From: Kiritimatiellia bacterium
GTDB taxonomy: Bacteria; Verrucomicrobiota; Kiritimatiellia; RFP12; UBA1067
DNA: 17,378 nucleotides
Direction: 5' to 3'
Assembly: GCA_017405115.1 (NCBI GenBank)
Contig: JAFRBA010000150.1
Span: 1 to 17,378 of the forward strand
Part shown: one piece after another, positions 1 to 7,407 of the stretch
How positions within the stretch are numbered: position 1 is the stretch's first letter
How the letters are laid out: every line of letters begins with the position of its first letter
Position numbers and translations under genes: made by a program
The notes under the pieces: model-generated
Seen by the model: the letters and a program-made list of their open reading frames with translations, nothing else
Told to the model about the DNA's origin: nothing
Database searches by the model: none

Positions 1-50
1 CGGCTCACCTGTTTGTAGGACAGGGCTTCGGCACTCGGGTCGCCCCTCAT
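1..50 (-). CDS. Possible 5' end of a gene leaving the window (partial)
   Basis: An ATG at 50 opens a frame that stays open for 16 codons to the window edge (MRGDPSAEALSYKQVS). A Shine-Dalgarno-like AGGAAG lies at 65-60, nine bases before the ATG. It follows the stop of the Tat-exported protein gene by 66 bases on the same strand, so it could be the next gene of the run. The fragment is too short to assign a family. The evidence is only the start codon, the ribosome site and the absence of a stop; a chance ORF is quite possible. Confidence 0.35.
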   Translation of the reverse strand, partial: MRGDPSAEALSYKQVS

Positions 51-66
51 GCCGCCTGTCTTCCTA

Positions 67-110
67 ACTGACTGTCGATTTCTTGTCAGTGCGAACTCCT
101 TTCATTTCGC
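67..110. other. Two small inverted repeats in the 3' spacer
   Basis: The spacer after the Tat-protein stop codon holds ACTGAC/GTCAGT (67-72 and 85-90, loop of 12) and GCGAA/TTCGC (91-95 and 106-110). Neither is followed by a T-run on the minus strand, so they are weak terminator candidates at best. An AAAGGAG sequence lies inside the second one on the minus strand, with no convincing start codon at the right distance. Confidence 0.25.
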
Positions 111-116
111 AAGTTG

Positions 117-1205
117 CTATCGCGCTTTACTTGGCGCACCACCCATAATGTCAATCGCCTGACATAGCACCCGCTCAAAAGGCTGCCTCGTCTGCGCCCA
201 AGGCGCCATCATCAGACCCTTGAACCGCTCCGCCTGAATGTTCTCGCGGCAATATTCGGCAAGAGCCCCGAAGTTGCCTACACTGCCAAAGCAGTTAGAC
301 CCGCACGGAATCACGTCAAAGCCAGCGCGTCCAAGTTCCGCAGCCTTCTTGAGTCGGTCTTCCGAAAAAAGCGACCCTGCGCCACAACCATATGTCCACG
401 GATTCTGGACTACTGACTTTGGCATACGGCGAATGAACTCATCCGTGCCGTGATGGAAGACATAGTCGCTCCACATCCAGGCGCGGGCATCATGCCGTTC
501 CACGTCCTCTATCATAAAAAGCACATCGTGCCACCACTGGTCTCCATGTCTAAACACAGCGACGCGCTTCAAGTCCTGATAAGACGGCACATCCTCCTCG
601 TCCAGACCGAGATGAAAGAACTTCGGCCTTTCAAACATCTCGCACACGTCCCCTATCAAGTCCTTCACGACTTGATAATACTGGCGTGTGGAGATCATCT
701 TCGCATATTCCTTCAGCCACAAGTCATGGCATGTCGAGAAGTTGAGCTTCGGCACGACTTCAAACCCCATCGCCTTGAGCCGCCTGACTTCCGCAGTCAG
801 ACGCTCCGGTTCCCAGCTGCCTTTTACGGCCAGTTCGGGGTGACTCGGGTCTCGGACGAATTCCCCGAGGTCGATCAATACGGTGTTGCAGCCCTCGGCT
901 TTCAGCCTGTCAGCCAGCCGCCGCCAAAGGTTCTCATCAAATCTGACAAAGTCGCAGCAGCTGTAGAAATGCCCGTATCCGGGCGCGGACATCTCGGCGA
1001 ACTCCTCGTCGGTAAGATGCACGTACTGCACGAAGTCTCGCTTGGGCGGATCGTCTATGTCGTTCCACATGTTCATTCCGAAATGGACGAGAAACGCCCA
1101 CCTGAAATCCGCCGGCAAAGCCTTGCCCGATGCGCCGGATGCCATCGGCACCGACGCGAAAGCGGCGGCTGACGCAAGGAACTCCCGCCTATTCATGCAC
1201 AACAT
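117..1205 (-). CDS. Tat-exported GH20-like TIM-barrel glycosidase
   Basis: A 362-residue protein. The N terminus (MNRREFLASAAAFAS, from residue 4) is a twin-arginine signal, so it is probably exported folded. Residues 198-204 read HLGLDEE, matching the H-x-G-x-D-E signature of GH20 hexosaminidases, where the Asp-Glu pair performs substrate-assisted catalysis. The strand-like segments NTVLIDLGEF (107-116) and VVPKLNFSTCHD (150-161) fit a beta/alpha barrel. It lacks the extra N-terminal domain of classical GH20 enzymes. The ATG at 1205 is preceded by GGAGG nine bases upstream, inside the end of the preceding gene, whose TGA is separated from this ATG by one base: tight translational coupling. 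It ends the glycan operon. Fold and glycosidase role are fairly likely; substrate is unknown. Confidence 0.8.
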   Translation of the reverse strand: MLCMNRREFLASAAAFASVPMASGASGKALPADFRWAFLVHFGMNMWNDIDDPPKRDFVQYVHLTDEEFAEMSAPGYGHFYSCCDFVRFDENLWRRLADRLKAEGCNTVLIDLGEFVRDPSHPELAVKGSWEPERLTAEVRRLKAMGFEVVPKLNFSTCHDLWLKEYAKMISTRQYYQVVKDLIGDVCEMFERPKFFHLGLDEEDVPSYQDLKRVAVFRHGDQWWHDVLFMIEDVERHDARAWMWSDYVFHHGTDEFIRRMPKSVVQNPWTYGCGAGSLFSEDRLKKAAELGRAGFDVIPCGSNCFGSVGNFGALAEYCRENIQAERFKGLMMAPWAQTRQPFERVLCQAIDIMGGAPSKAR

Positions 1206-1206
1206 G

Positions 1207-3153
1207 TCATCTATCCTCCAAAAGCATCTGTATTATCCTGCCGGATCCCGATGCATTGGGGCTCCAAGGCAAGAACCACGGATCGTCGTCCTTGTAACGC
1301 TCGCCGACGTAGTATTCCTCTGTCATCGCATAGCGGAGCGTGGCGGCGCGCACGATTTCCGCCTGCCTGTCGTCGCCGATCGCCTTCAGCACAAGGTGCC
1401 AGTTGTTGTCAGAACTCGTCGTATACCAGTAGTGCGTACTGTCCAAGTCGCCATACGGCGGGAGGTTTCCCGTGAGGCCTTGCGTAGAGACGACACCTCG
1501 CACGACCGCGTCCTGCCAAATGCGCCGCACGTCGTCCTTGTCGAGCATTCCGTACATGAGCCCGACTCTCGCAACCAGGGCATAATGCTCTCGCGGATAG
1601 CCCTTCGGCAACGCGGCACCGTCCGTCCCGTCTGGCGTAAGCGGCAAGTAAAGCCCCGGCTTGCCTTCGCTATCGCGCTTTGCCTGTTCAAGCACGCGCC
1701 CGACGGCTGCGGCGTAATCCATCGTCCCCGCCCGGATTTCCTCGACCGCAGGATCCCCAAGCCTCTCGGCCGCGTCCAGATAGGGTCTGATCCCCTTGAG
1801 GTTTTCGCAGTCCGTGAACCCCCACACCTGCGCACTCCCCTCGTAATCGCTTGCCCGTCCAGCTGGGAAAAGTCCGGCGACCAAAGTCTTCGTCGCAGTC
1901 TTCACACGATGGCGCATGATCCAGCGAAACGCGGCAAGAGCTGGCTCACGGTACTTTTTCCATGTTGCGGAATCCCCCGCGTCGAGGACATACCTTCCGA
2001 GGATGCCCAGGCAATTCGCCGTGTTGCAGTCCCAGTCGTAGCCGAACGGCCCCATGCGCCCGGTCTCGTCGCCGCACCGGTTGCCCGCGTAGAGGCCGAA
2101 GTAGAAGTCCACGGCGTCTTTCACGTAATCGTCATATTCGCCCAGCAACGGCAGGGCTATCAGCGCCTCGGCGTTGTCCCACGGCCACACCCAGCGCTGG
2201 AGCCCCCCCTGACGCGGCAACACGTAGTCGCGGCCGACTGGACGCGAGAAACACTGAAGCATTTGAACCAGCATGTTCTTCGCCAGCCGTACACTTGCGG
2301 AATCGGAAGATATTCGTTCTGGTAGCCGCGTCATTTTGGCGAACTCGCGTTGCCACAGCCGGCGGGTTTCATCGACAACATGGTCGTAGCAGGGCCTCGC
2401 CGGTGTACCGATGCCCAGCGCAAAGTCAAAGGTAAACGTCTCGCCGGCCGCCAAGTCAACGGAAAAGACGTAGGAACCTTCCAACCGATTCCATGACGCG
2501 CCCCCTGGCACCGGGTCGAACGTCATGAAGCGACCTTCTGCGGACACAAGCGCATTCCCTTCCGGGCGCCACGTCAACGGCGCCATCTCCAACGCCCCCG
2601 GTACCGACTTGTAGGACTGGTAGTAGTCGGGTGCGCCCGCCATGCGGTCGCACCCGAGGATCACCCATTCAAGGCCATGACGTACCCGAACAGAGAACTG
2701 CTCGCGATAGGCCGACCTGCCGACGTTGGCGACCGTAAAACGGCCATGGCAGGTCGTCTTGCGCGCCGCGTCGCAACACGTTTCCAGCCGCACCTCAACG
2801 CCGTCGGGCAACTTCCACTTGAGCCCGTGAAGGGGCGTGCCGTCCTCGGGAATCAGGTTCTCGGCCGTCTTGAAGTCAAGCGGCTCGAACTTGCCACCGC
2901 GCAGGAACCAGCACACGTCGGCCATCTCGGTCTTGTAGTGACGGTTCGAAAAGGCGTGGTCGTGGATGACCTCGGCGAAGTCGATCTTCGCATCGTTGTA
3001 AAGAACGAAGAGACGCTCGGACATCGGCGGCTGCAGATATCGGCGCGTCGTGCGGGGGCGCTCCCATTCACCGGCCGACAAGCAGAAAGCGCCGGCGATT
3101 GCAACCGCAACCAGCACCAAGCGCTTTGCCGCGCCACAGGGCGGACAATGCAT
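1207..3153 (-). CDS. Secreted (alpha/alpha)6-barrel glycosidase-like protein
   Basis: With the start at 3153 the product is 648 residues. Residues 11-28 (RLVLVAVAIAGAFCLSAG) are a good signal-peptide core. The N-terminal 260 or so residues look like a beta-sandwich; the rest resembles the six-hairpin (alpha/alpha)6 barrels of GH15/GH63/GH78-type enzymes. Supporting motifs are WVWPWDNAEAL near residue 321, where such enzymes carry a W-x-D-x-x substrate-binding segment, and FGYDWDCNTANCLGILGRY further on. I cannot assign a CAZy family or catalytic acids. An in-frame ATG at 3213 would add 20 polar residues before the signal peptide, so I prefer 3153, although its Shine-Dalgarno is poor. It lies 41 bases after the small secreted protein and is coupled to the Tat-exported protein downstream. 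Confidence 0.75.
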   Translation of the reverse strand: MHCPPCGAAKRLVLVAVAIAGAFCLSAGEWERPRTTRRYLQPPMSERLFVLYNDAKIDFAEVIHDHAFSNRHYKTEMADVCWFLRGGKFEPLDFKTAENLIPEDGTPLHGLKWKLPDGVEVRLETCCDAARKTTCHGRFTVANVGRSAYREQFSVRVRHGLEWVILGCDRMAGAPDYYQSYKSVPGALEMAPLTWRPEGNALVSAEGRFMTFDPVPGGASWNRLEGSYVFSVDLAAGETFTFDFALGIGTPARPCYDHVVDETRRLWQREFAKMTRLPERISSDSASVRLAKNMLVQMLQCFSRPVGRDYVLPRQGGLQRWVWPWDNAEALIALPLLGEYDDYVKDAVDFYFGLYAGNRCGDETGRMGPFGYDWDCNTANCLGILGRYVLDAGDSATWKKYREPALAAFRWIMRHRVKTATKTLVAGLFPAGRASDYEGSAQVWGFTDCENLKGIRPYLDAAERLGDPAVEEIRAGTMDYAAAVGRVLEQAKRDSEGKPGLYLPLTPDGTDGAALPKGYPREHYALVARVGLMYGMLDKDDVRRIWQDAVVRGVVSTQGLTGNLPPYGDLDSTHYWYTTSSDNNWHLVLKAIGDDRQAEIVRAATLRYAMTEEYYVGERYKDDDPWFLPWSPNASGSGRIIQMLLEDR

Positions 3154-3194
3154 GCCAAGGCCCGCATTGTCTCGCCTTAACGATCCGTTGGCAC

Positions 3195-3479
3195 TCACCT
3201 GACCAAAATGCAAATGCCCGCCGTGGCGTCAGAATCCAACGAGATGCCGCTTGAATACATGACCCAGGCCGTGAACGTGTCGCATGCGTATGAGAAGTTC
3301 GCAAGCGCCGAGCTGGTCGTCGCCGCAACGGCAGTCGTCAGCACATATTGAGAACTCGTGACGGCCGTCGGCCAGGCGGCCTCACGCGCCTGGACATTCT
3401 CCCAGACGTCGCTCGGCCAATCCACCGCACCCGCATAAGCGGCACACAGGACCAATCCGGCAAATATCGTTTTCTTCAT
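3195..3479 (-). CDS. Small secreted protein of unknown function
   Basis: A 94-residue product starting MKKTIFAGLVLCAAYAGA, a clear Sec signal peptide with probable cleavage after AGA. The mature part is about 76 residues, rich in Ala, Ser and Thr, with two cysteines (YACDTF and GICILVR) that could pair. AAAGGAA at 3494-3488 lies eight bases before the ATG at 3479; a longer in-frame start at 3521 would overlap the previous gene and put charged residues before the signal peptide. It sits between the third SUMF1 paralog and the alpha/alpha-barrel protein, spaced like its neighbours, so it is probably a real operon member. No recognisable family. It could be a structural accessory or a truncated remnant of a larger surface protein. 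Confidence 0.6.
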   Translation of the reverse strand: MKKTIFAGLVLCAAYAGAVDWPSDVWENVQAREAAWPTAVTSSQYVLTTAVAATTSSALANFSYACDTFTAWVMYSSGISLDSDATAGICILVR

Positions 3480-3517
3480 GGTGAACATTCCTTTCCTCGT
3501 TTTCAATCCGCTACGCT

Positions 3518-4774
3518 TCATTCAGCCTCGCACGGCACAACCAGACGCACGGCAAAGTTATCGCCGCTGTTGGGGGGCAAGCCTCCGCGCTTTGCCAAGC
3601 GACCATGCTGAGCGTTATAGCTATACGTTCCCGCACGGAACGACCGCGTGGTCCCGCTCGTCGGTCCCTGGTGCAGCACCACGCCGGAAAGCGTCGCACG
3701 ATCCGCAACATACCAGTCGCGCGCAAGCTCGTAGGGATTGCCGCAGACGTCGTGGATGTCAAAGCGGTTTGCCGGATAATAACCGACGGGCCCCGGCTGC
3801 AGTACCGAGCCGTATGTTGCCTGAACGTTCGTCTTGAACCAGCCAAGACGGCATTCGTTCGCACCGCCGGTATTGTATGGACCCGACATGTTCTTGCCGT
3901 CCGGGAGCGCGGTACCATAGCCGCCACGCGCCGCGAACTCCCATTCGGCCTCCGTCGGGATGTCAACGTCCACGCCCGAATACGCCCGTAGCCGGCCCAG
4001 GATGCTATCAGCAGAAACGGCGTAGCCGGTCGTCGGCCAGTCGATGCCGTCGTCCGTGCTGCCGCGCGCATAGTTGTATGTCACGCTCGTCAAGGGCTTC
4101 AACGGCGAATCCGGCTTGTCCGTAAAACCACCCTGAAAACCGGTAGGATTGAACATCTTGTGCTGTGCCTGCGTCAGCGTGTAAACCGAGAAGTAGTAGT
4201 CGTACGGAATCGTCACCAGCACACGGTTTTCGCTGGCTGCATCGCGCCCCGCCTCATCGCTCGGCGAGCCCATCGCGAACTGAACGCCCTTGGCGGGAAT
4301 CTTGCGCAGGACAATGCACTCCGTGCGGTTCAGATCCGAGGAACCCGGCCCGATGCCGCCTGGCACTTCCTCCAGCGAATCATAGTACCGGACTGTATTG
4401 TGCGCCCTGAGATCGATGACCATGAACTTCGGCGACGACTGCAGGGTGTAGAGCTTGAACTCCACCTTCAGCGCATTCGCGTCGAAGGCCGAGTCCGGGA
4501 GATCCGCCCCGACGTTCCAGTACAATCGGCAGCCGGTCGTCCTGTCGATCATGCGGTTCACGTCGCCGACGAGCGACTTCGCCACGGCCTTGTCGATTGC
4601 CTGAATCCCGTTGTAGAAGCGCACGGTGACGATTGCCGGCATGTTCAGGTCATAGTCCACGCAAACCAAACGGTTCTTCTCGTTGAACGAGAGCTTCACG
4701 TTCGACACGGCAGGATCGACGGCAAACGCCGCCAACGTCGCGAAGAGCGCCACAATCGAAAACAACTTCTTCAT
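3518..4774 (-). CDS. Secreted SUMF1/FGE-domain protein, paralog 3
   Basis: A 418-residue protein with signal peptide MKKLFSIVALFATLAAFA. Residues from about 20 to 150 form a beta-rich domain (VSNVKLSF, PAIVTVRFYNG, VGDVNRMID) shared with the two upstream paralogs. The rest is a formylglycine-generating-enzyme-type (SUMF1, PF03781) domain: FAMGSPSDEAG, DIPTEAEWEFAARGG, FDIHDVCGNPYELARDW and the closing FAVRLV. In active FGE the RGGS segment is followed by catalytic or copper-binding cysteines; here the matching region is FRAGTYSYNAQHGRLAKRGG with none, so sulfatase activation is unlikely. AAGGAG at 4788-4783 lies eight bases before the ATG, and the gene starts 33 bases after paralog 2. The family is clear; the function is unknown. 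It is the most diverged of the three. Confidence 0.85.
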   Translation of the reverse strand: MKKLFSIVALFATLAAFAVDPAVSNVKLSFNEKNRLVCVDYDLNMPAIVTVRFYNGIQAIDKAVAKSLVGDVNRMIDRTTGCRLYWNVGADLPDSAFDANALKVEFKLYTLQSSPKFMVIDLRAHNTVRYYDSLEEVPGGIGPGSSDLNRTECIVLRKIPAKGVQFAMGSPSDEAGRDAASENRVLVTIPYDYYFSVYTLTQAQHKMFNPTGFQGGFTDKPDSPLKPLTSVTYNYARGSTDDGIDWPTTGYAVSADSILGRLRAYSGVDVDIPTEAEWEFAARGGYGTALPDGKNMSGPYNTGGANECRLGWFKTNVQATYGSVLQPGPVGYYPANRFDIHDVCGNPYELARDWYVADRATLSGVVLHQGPTSGTTRSFRAGTYSYNAQHGRLAKRGGLPPNSGDNFAVRLVVPCEAE

Positions 4775-4807
4775 AAGATATTCTCCTTTCCCTTTACTTG
4801 TCTTTCC

Positions 4808-6097
4808 TCAGTTGATCGGAGCCGGCAACGACGGTCCCTGCTCCGTCGGGAGCGGACACCAGAGGCGGAACGAACCGTACGTCCTGACAGAGGCTCTATA
4901 GGCGCAACCGGCTCGCGACGACAGACGATAGCTGCGGTCGCTGCTGTCGTTGACGGAGCCGCCCCTAACGATGAACTGCTCACGCTCTGTCGTCTCCCAG
5001 CCCGACGGTTCGATCGGATGTCCGTCCCCTATCAGGACCGACTGGCACAACGTCGCATTTTCCGCCTCTTTCCAGGAATCAAGCACGGCTTCGTCGGCAT
5101 TGCCGAGCATGTCGTAAAGCCCGAATCCGTTCGGCCGCTTGAGGCCGACCTCGTGGAGCTTGTTACCACCATTGGCCTGTGTCCAGGCGTATGGCAGCAA
5201 CGCCTCGGCCAGCGATGTGTCGTTGGTCGCGCGCACGTTGAACGGAAGCTCGGTATCCGAACCGGCGCGCGCCGCGAACTCCCACTGCGCTTCCGTAGGC
5301 AGGTCAAACACATATTTCCACGAATAGCCCACGCGAAGAGCTGTCAGAAACGTGTCGCCCGCCGTCGAATGACCGTCCTGCGGCCAACGGCAACCCGAAG
5401 CCCGCCAACCACGCAACGCGCCCTCGTATCCGAAATTGTTCACCGGATAATTCGGCCCGATCGCATCTGCGGACGGATTCGCCATGAACCTTTCGAACTG
5501 CGCCTGCGTCATCTCGAACACGCCCAGGTAGTAGTCGTTGGTGAACGACACGTAACGCGAGGGCTCCGAGCAATTCGCCTGCGAATTCACGCCGTACTCG
5601 GCCGGATTCGCGCCCAGGCGACAGCACTTGCCGGCGGCCGGAATGTGGCGGAGCAGGAACTCCTTCTGGCGATAACGGTCGGATTCGACGCCTTCCGGCA
5701 ACGCCTCCGCCGCGTTGTAGTAACGGCGTAGCATGCGGTTGCCGATTTCCACGGTCATGTAGGCCGGCGGCGTTTCGAGCGTCCAGCTCTTCACCTCGGC
5801 CGTCAGCGTGTTCGCATCGACCGCAAATCCGCCGTCGGACTCGCGCGGCTGCCAACAGAACACATGCGTTCCCGCGGCCTCCACGTACTTGTTGATCACG
5901 CCGCCGAGCGAGTGCGTCACGACGGGCGCACCGTTCGTCATCAGTACGCCCGTCACGATCGCCGGTTCGGACAGCTCGTAGGTCACGAGGACGAGTTTCG
6001 TCGTCTCGTTGCGTGTCACGGTGACGTTGCTCACGTTCGCCGCGGCTAGAACCGCTCCAGAGGCGAGAAGCGAAAGAGTCAAAAACGTGTTCTTCAT
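4808..6097 (-). CDS. Secreted SUMF1/FGE-domain protein, paralog 2
   Basis: A 429-residue protein starting MKNTFLTLSLLASGAVLA, a Sec signal. The start at 6097 is fixed by AAGGAG at 6110-6105, seven bases upstream; this site overlaps the TAA stop of paralog 1 (TAAGGAG), so translation is probably coupled. The N-terminal beta domain (VSNVTVTR, VLVTYELSEPAIVTG, GGVINKYVEAAG) matches the other paralogs. The SUMF1 domain shows DLPTEAQWEFAARAG at 265-279, GLYDMLGNADEAVLD, and IVRGGSVNDSSDRSYRLSSR from about 376, ending GSFRLW. The catalytic-cysteine positions after RGGS carry none. An earlier in-frame ATG at 6145 would lie inside paralog 1 and place charged residues before the signal, so it is rejected. 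Not a plausible sulfatase activator; could be a surface binding or scaffold protein. Confidence 0.88.
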   Translation of the reverse strand: MKNTFLTLSLLASGAVLAAANVSNVTVTRNETTKLVLVTYELSEPAIVTGVLMTNGAPVVTHSLGGVINKYVEAAGTHVFCWQPRESDGGFAVDANTLTAEVKSWTLETPPAYMTVEIGNRMLRRYYNAAEALPEGVESDRYRQKEFLLRHIPAAGKCCRLGANPAEYGVNSQANCSEPSRYVSFTNDYYLGVFEMTQAQFERFMANPSADAIGPNYPVNNFGYEGALRGWRASGCRWPQDGHSTAGDTFLTALRVGYSWKYVFDLPTEAQWEFAARAGSDTELPFNVRATNDTSLAEALLPYAWTQANGGNKLHEVGLKRPNGFGLYDMLGNADEAVLDSWKEAENATLCQSVLIGDGHPIEPSGWETTEREQFIVRGGSVNDSSDRSYRLSSRAGCAYRASVRTYGSFRLWCPLPTEQGPSLPAPIN

Positions 6098-6111
6098 GAT
6101 TTTTCTCCTTA
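6098..6111 (-). promoter_or_regulatory. Stop codon/ribosome-site overlap coupling two SUMF1 genes
   Basis: Read on the minus strand, TAAGGAG combines the TAA stop of paralog 1 (6111-6109) with the AAGGAG Shine-Dalgarno (6110-6105) of paralog 2, whose ATG follows after seven bases. A ribosome terminating here would sit on the next initiation site, which predicts coupled translation. Confidence 0.75.
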
Positions 6112-7374
6112 GCGGCTTCCGTAGACCGCCGTACCGTCCGCCCACAGGCGGAAACCATAGTTGGAATAAGCATACTCCCCAACCCGGCGCGCCGACCGCA
6201 GGTTGACGAGATTATAAAGGTACGAACCGCCGCGTGCGATGTGGACCGGTTCGCCGCTGCCTTCCGACACCGGGCCGACAGGATCAATCTGATGCGCACT
6301 GCCAAGATGATCGCTATAGACGTCACGGCAGAATTCCATAACATTGCCGTGCATATCATACAAATCCCATGCATTGGGAACCAGCTCGCCGACGTTATGC
6401 GTTACGTTGTTCGCATTGTTTTTGTTCCATGAGAATGCATCCACGCCCGCTTCTCCCTGAGAATAATTGTACCCGGTATTGTAGTCAGTCTGGGTACCGG
6501 CACGGCAGGCGAACTCCCACTGCGCTTCCGTGGGCAAGTCAAAGATGCCATCGACGGTCTTCTGGCGCAACTTGGCGAACACGGAGTTCGCACCGACATG
6601 CATGCCGTCCTGCGGCCAGCGCACCTCGCTGCCAGGGCCACGCAGCTCGGCATACGTGAGCTTGCCGCCGGCGGACGCCGGACGCTTGCCGCCGGCCTCG
6701 GCAAAAGCCCCGTTGTAGACATAATCCGGATCGACGAGCCTGTACATGTTCTCGAACTGGCGCTGCGTCGTCTCGTAGACCGCCATGTAGTAGTCGTTCG
6801 TGAACGTGACGAAATGCGGATCTTCTGTACTTACGTTCGACCCGTTGTCCGACGGCCCGTAGCCCATCTGGAACGTGTTTCCCGCCGCCTCGATGCGGCG
6901 CATCAGGACCTTCGTCAGCTTGTACTCGTCGCAGCTGAACCCGCCCGGAAGCGCCTTGTCCGACACGTAGTAGCGAATCGCGCCGGACGCGATGTCGACC
7001 GTCATCCACTTCGGCGGCTGGGCTCGGTCCCACGCCTTGACGACCGCACGGAAGCCGCCTTCGCCGATTTTGTGGCCTGGCCACGACTTTTTCACCTTCT
7101 TCCAGACGATCTTCCGGCTACCCGTGTCGACCAGCCGGTTGACGTCGCCGTCGAGCGCCGTAAAGTTTTGCTCGCCGATAGACGCCCACACGTTCTCCGT
7201 CGCATTCGTCTGAAAGTCGACCGTGACAACTGCCGAGGCACCCGACAGCGTATAGGCAACTTCTACAACTCCTCTGGCCTGTGATATAGAGACGTCGCTC
7301 ACTTCGGGATGGGCGGCAAATGTTGCCGTCGTCCCGCAGACAAGCGCACCTCCGATGATTTGTTTCAATCGCAT
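6109..7374 (-). CDS. Secreted SUMF1/FGE-domain protein, paralog 1
   Basis: A 421-residue protein, first of three tandem paralogs. Residues 1-21 (MRLKQIIGGALVCGTTATFAA) are a signal peptide. The beta domain spans about 24-150 (VSDVSISQ, GDVNRLVDTGSRKIVW, MTVDIASGAIRYY), followed by the SUMF1 domain: FQMGYGPSDNG near 168, FTNDYYMAVYETTQRQFE at 191-208, DLPTEAQWEFACRAG at 279-293, WDLYDMHGNVMEFCRD at 336-351, ARGGSY at 380-385 and YGFRLW at 406-411. No cysteine follows RGGSY, unlike genuine formylglycine-generating enzymes. AAGGAG at 7386-7381 stands six bases before the ATG. It lies 33 bases after the second sialidase-like gene and its stop merges with the ribosome site of paralog 2. Family certain; activity unknown. 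Confidence 0.88.
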   Translation of the reverse strand: MRLKQIIGGALVCGTTATFAAHPEVSDVSISQARGVVEVAYTLSGASAVVTVDFQTNATENVWASIGEQNFTALDGDVNRLVDTGSRKIVWKKVKKSWPGHKIGEGGFRAVVKAWDRAQPPKWMTVDIASGAIRYYVSDKALPGGFSCDEYKLTKVLMRRIEAAGNTFQMGYGPSDNGSNVSTEDPHFVTFTNDYYMAVYETTQRQFENMYRLVDPDYVYNGAFAEAGGKRPASAGGKLTYAELRGPGSEVRWPQDGMHVGANSVFAKLRQKTVDGIFDLPTEAQWEFACRAGTQTDYNTGYNYSQGEAGVDAFSWNKNNANNVTHNVGELVPNAWDLYDMHGNVMEFCRDVYSDHLGSAHQIDPVGPVSEGSGEPVHIARGGSYLYNLVNLRSARRVGEYAYSNYGFRLWADGTAVYGSR

Positions 7375-7407
7375 GTGATTCTCCTTGTTTTGTGGTTGTT
7401 CTGCAAA

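Noticed and set aside
1042..2325. A 427-codon open frame on the plus strand
   Set aside because: Antisense to the alpha/alpha-barrel and Tat-protein genes; no start context or family motifs.
4160..5731. A 523-codon open frame on the plus strand
   Set aside because: Antisense to two SUMF1 paralogs with signal peptides and ribosome sites; composition is typical of a shadow frame.
6205..6220. TATAAT on the minus strand inside SUMF1 paralog 1 as an internal promoter
   Set aside because: No -35 or extended -10, and the start of the next gene is over 100 bases away; likely a chance match within coding sequence.
3518..7374. Functional formylglycine-generating enzymes for sulfatases
   Set aside because: All three copies lack the catalytic cysteines after the RGG-type segment and no sulfatase gene is present.
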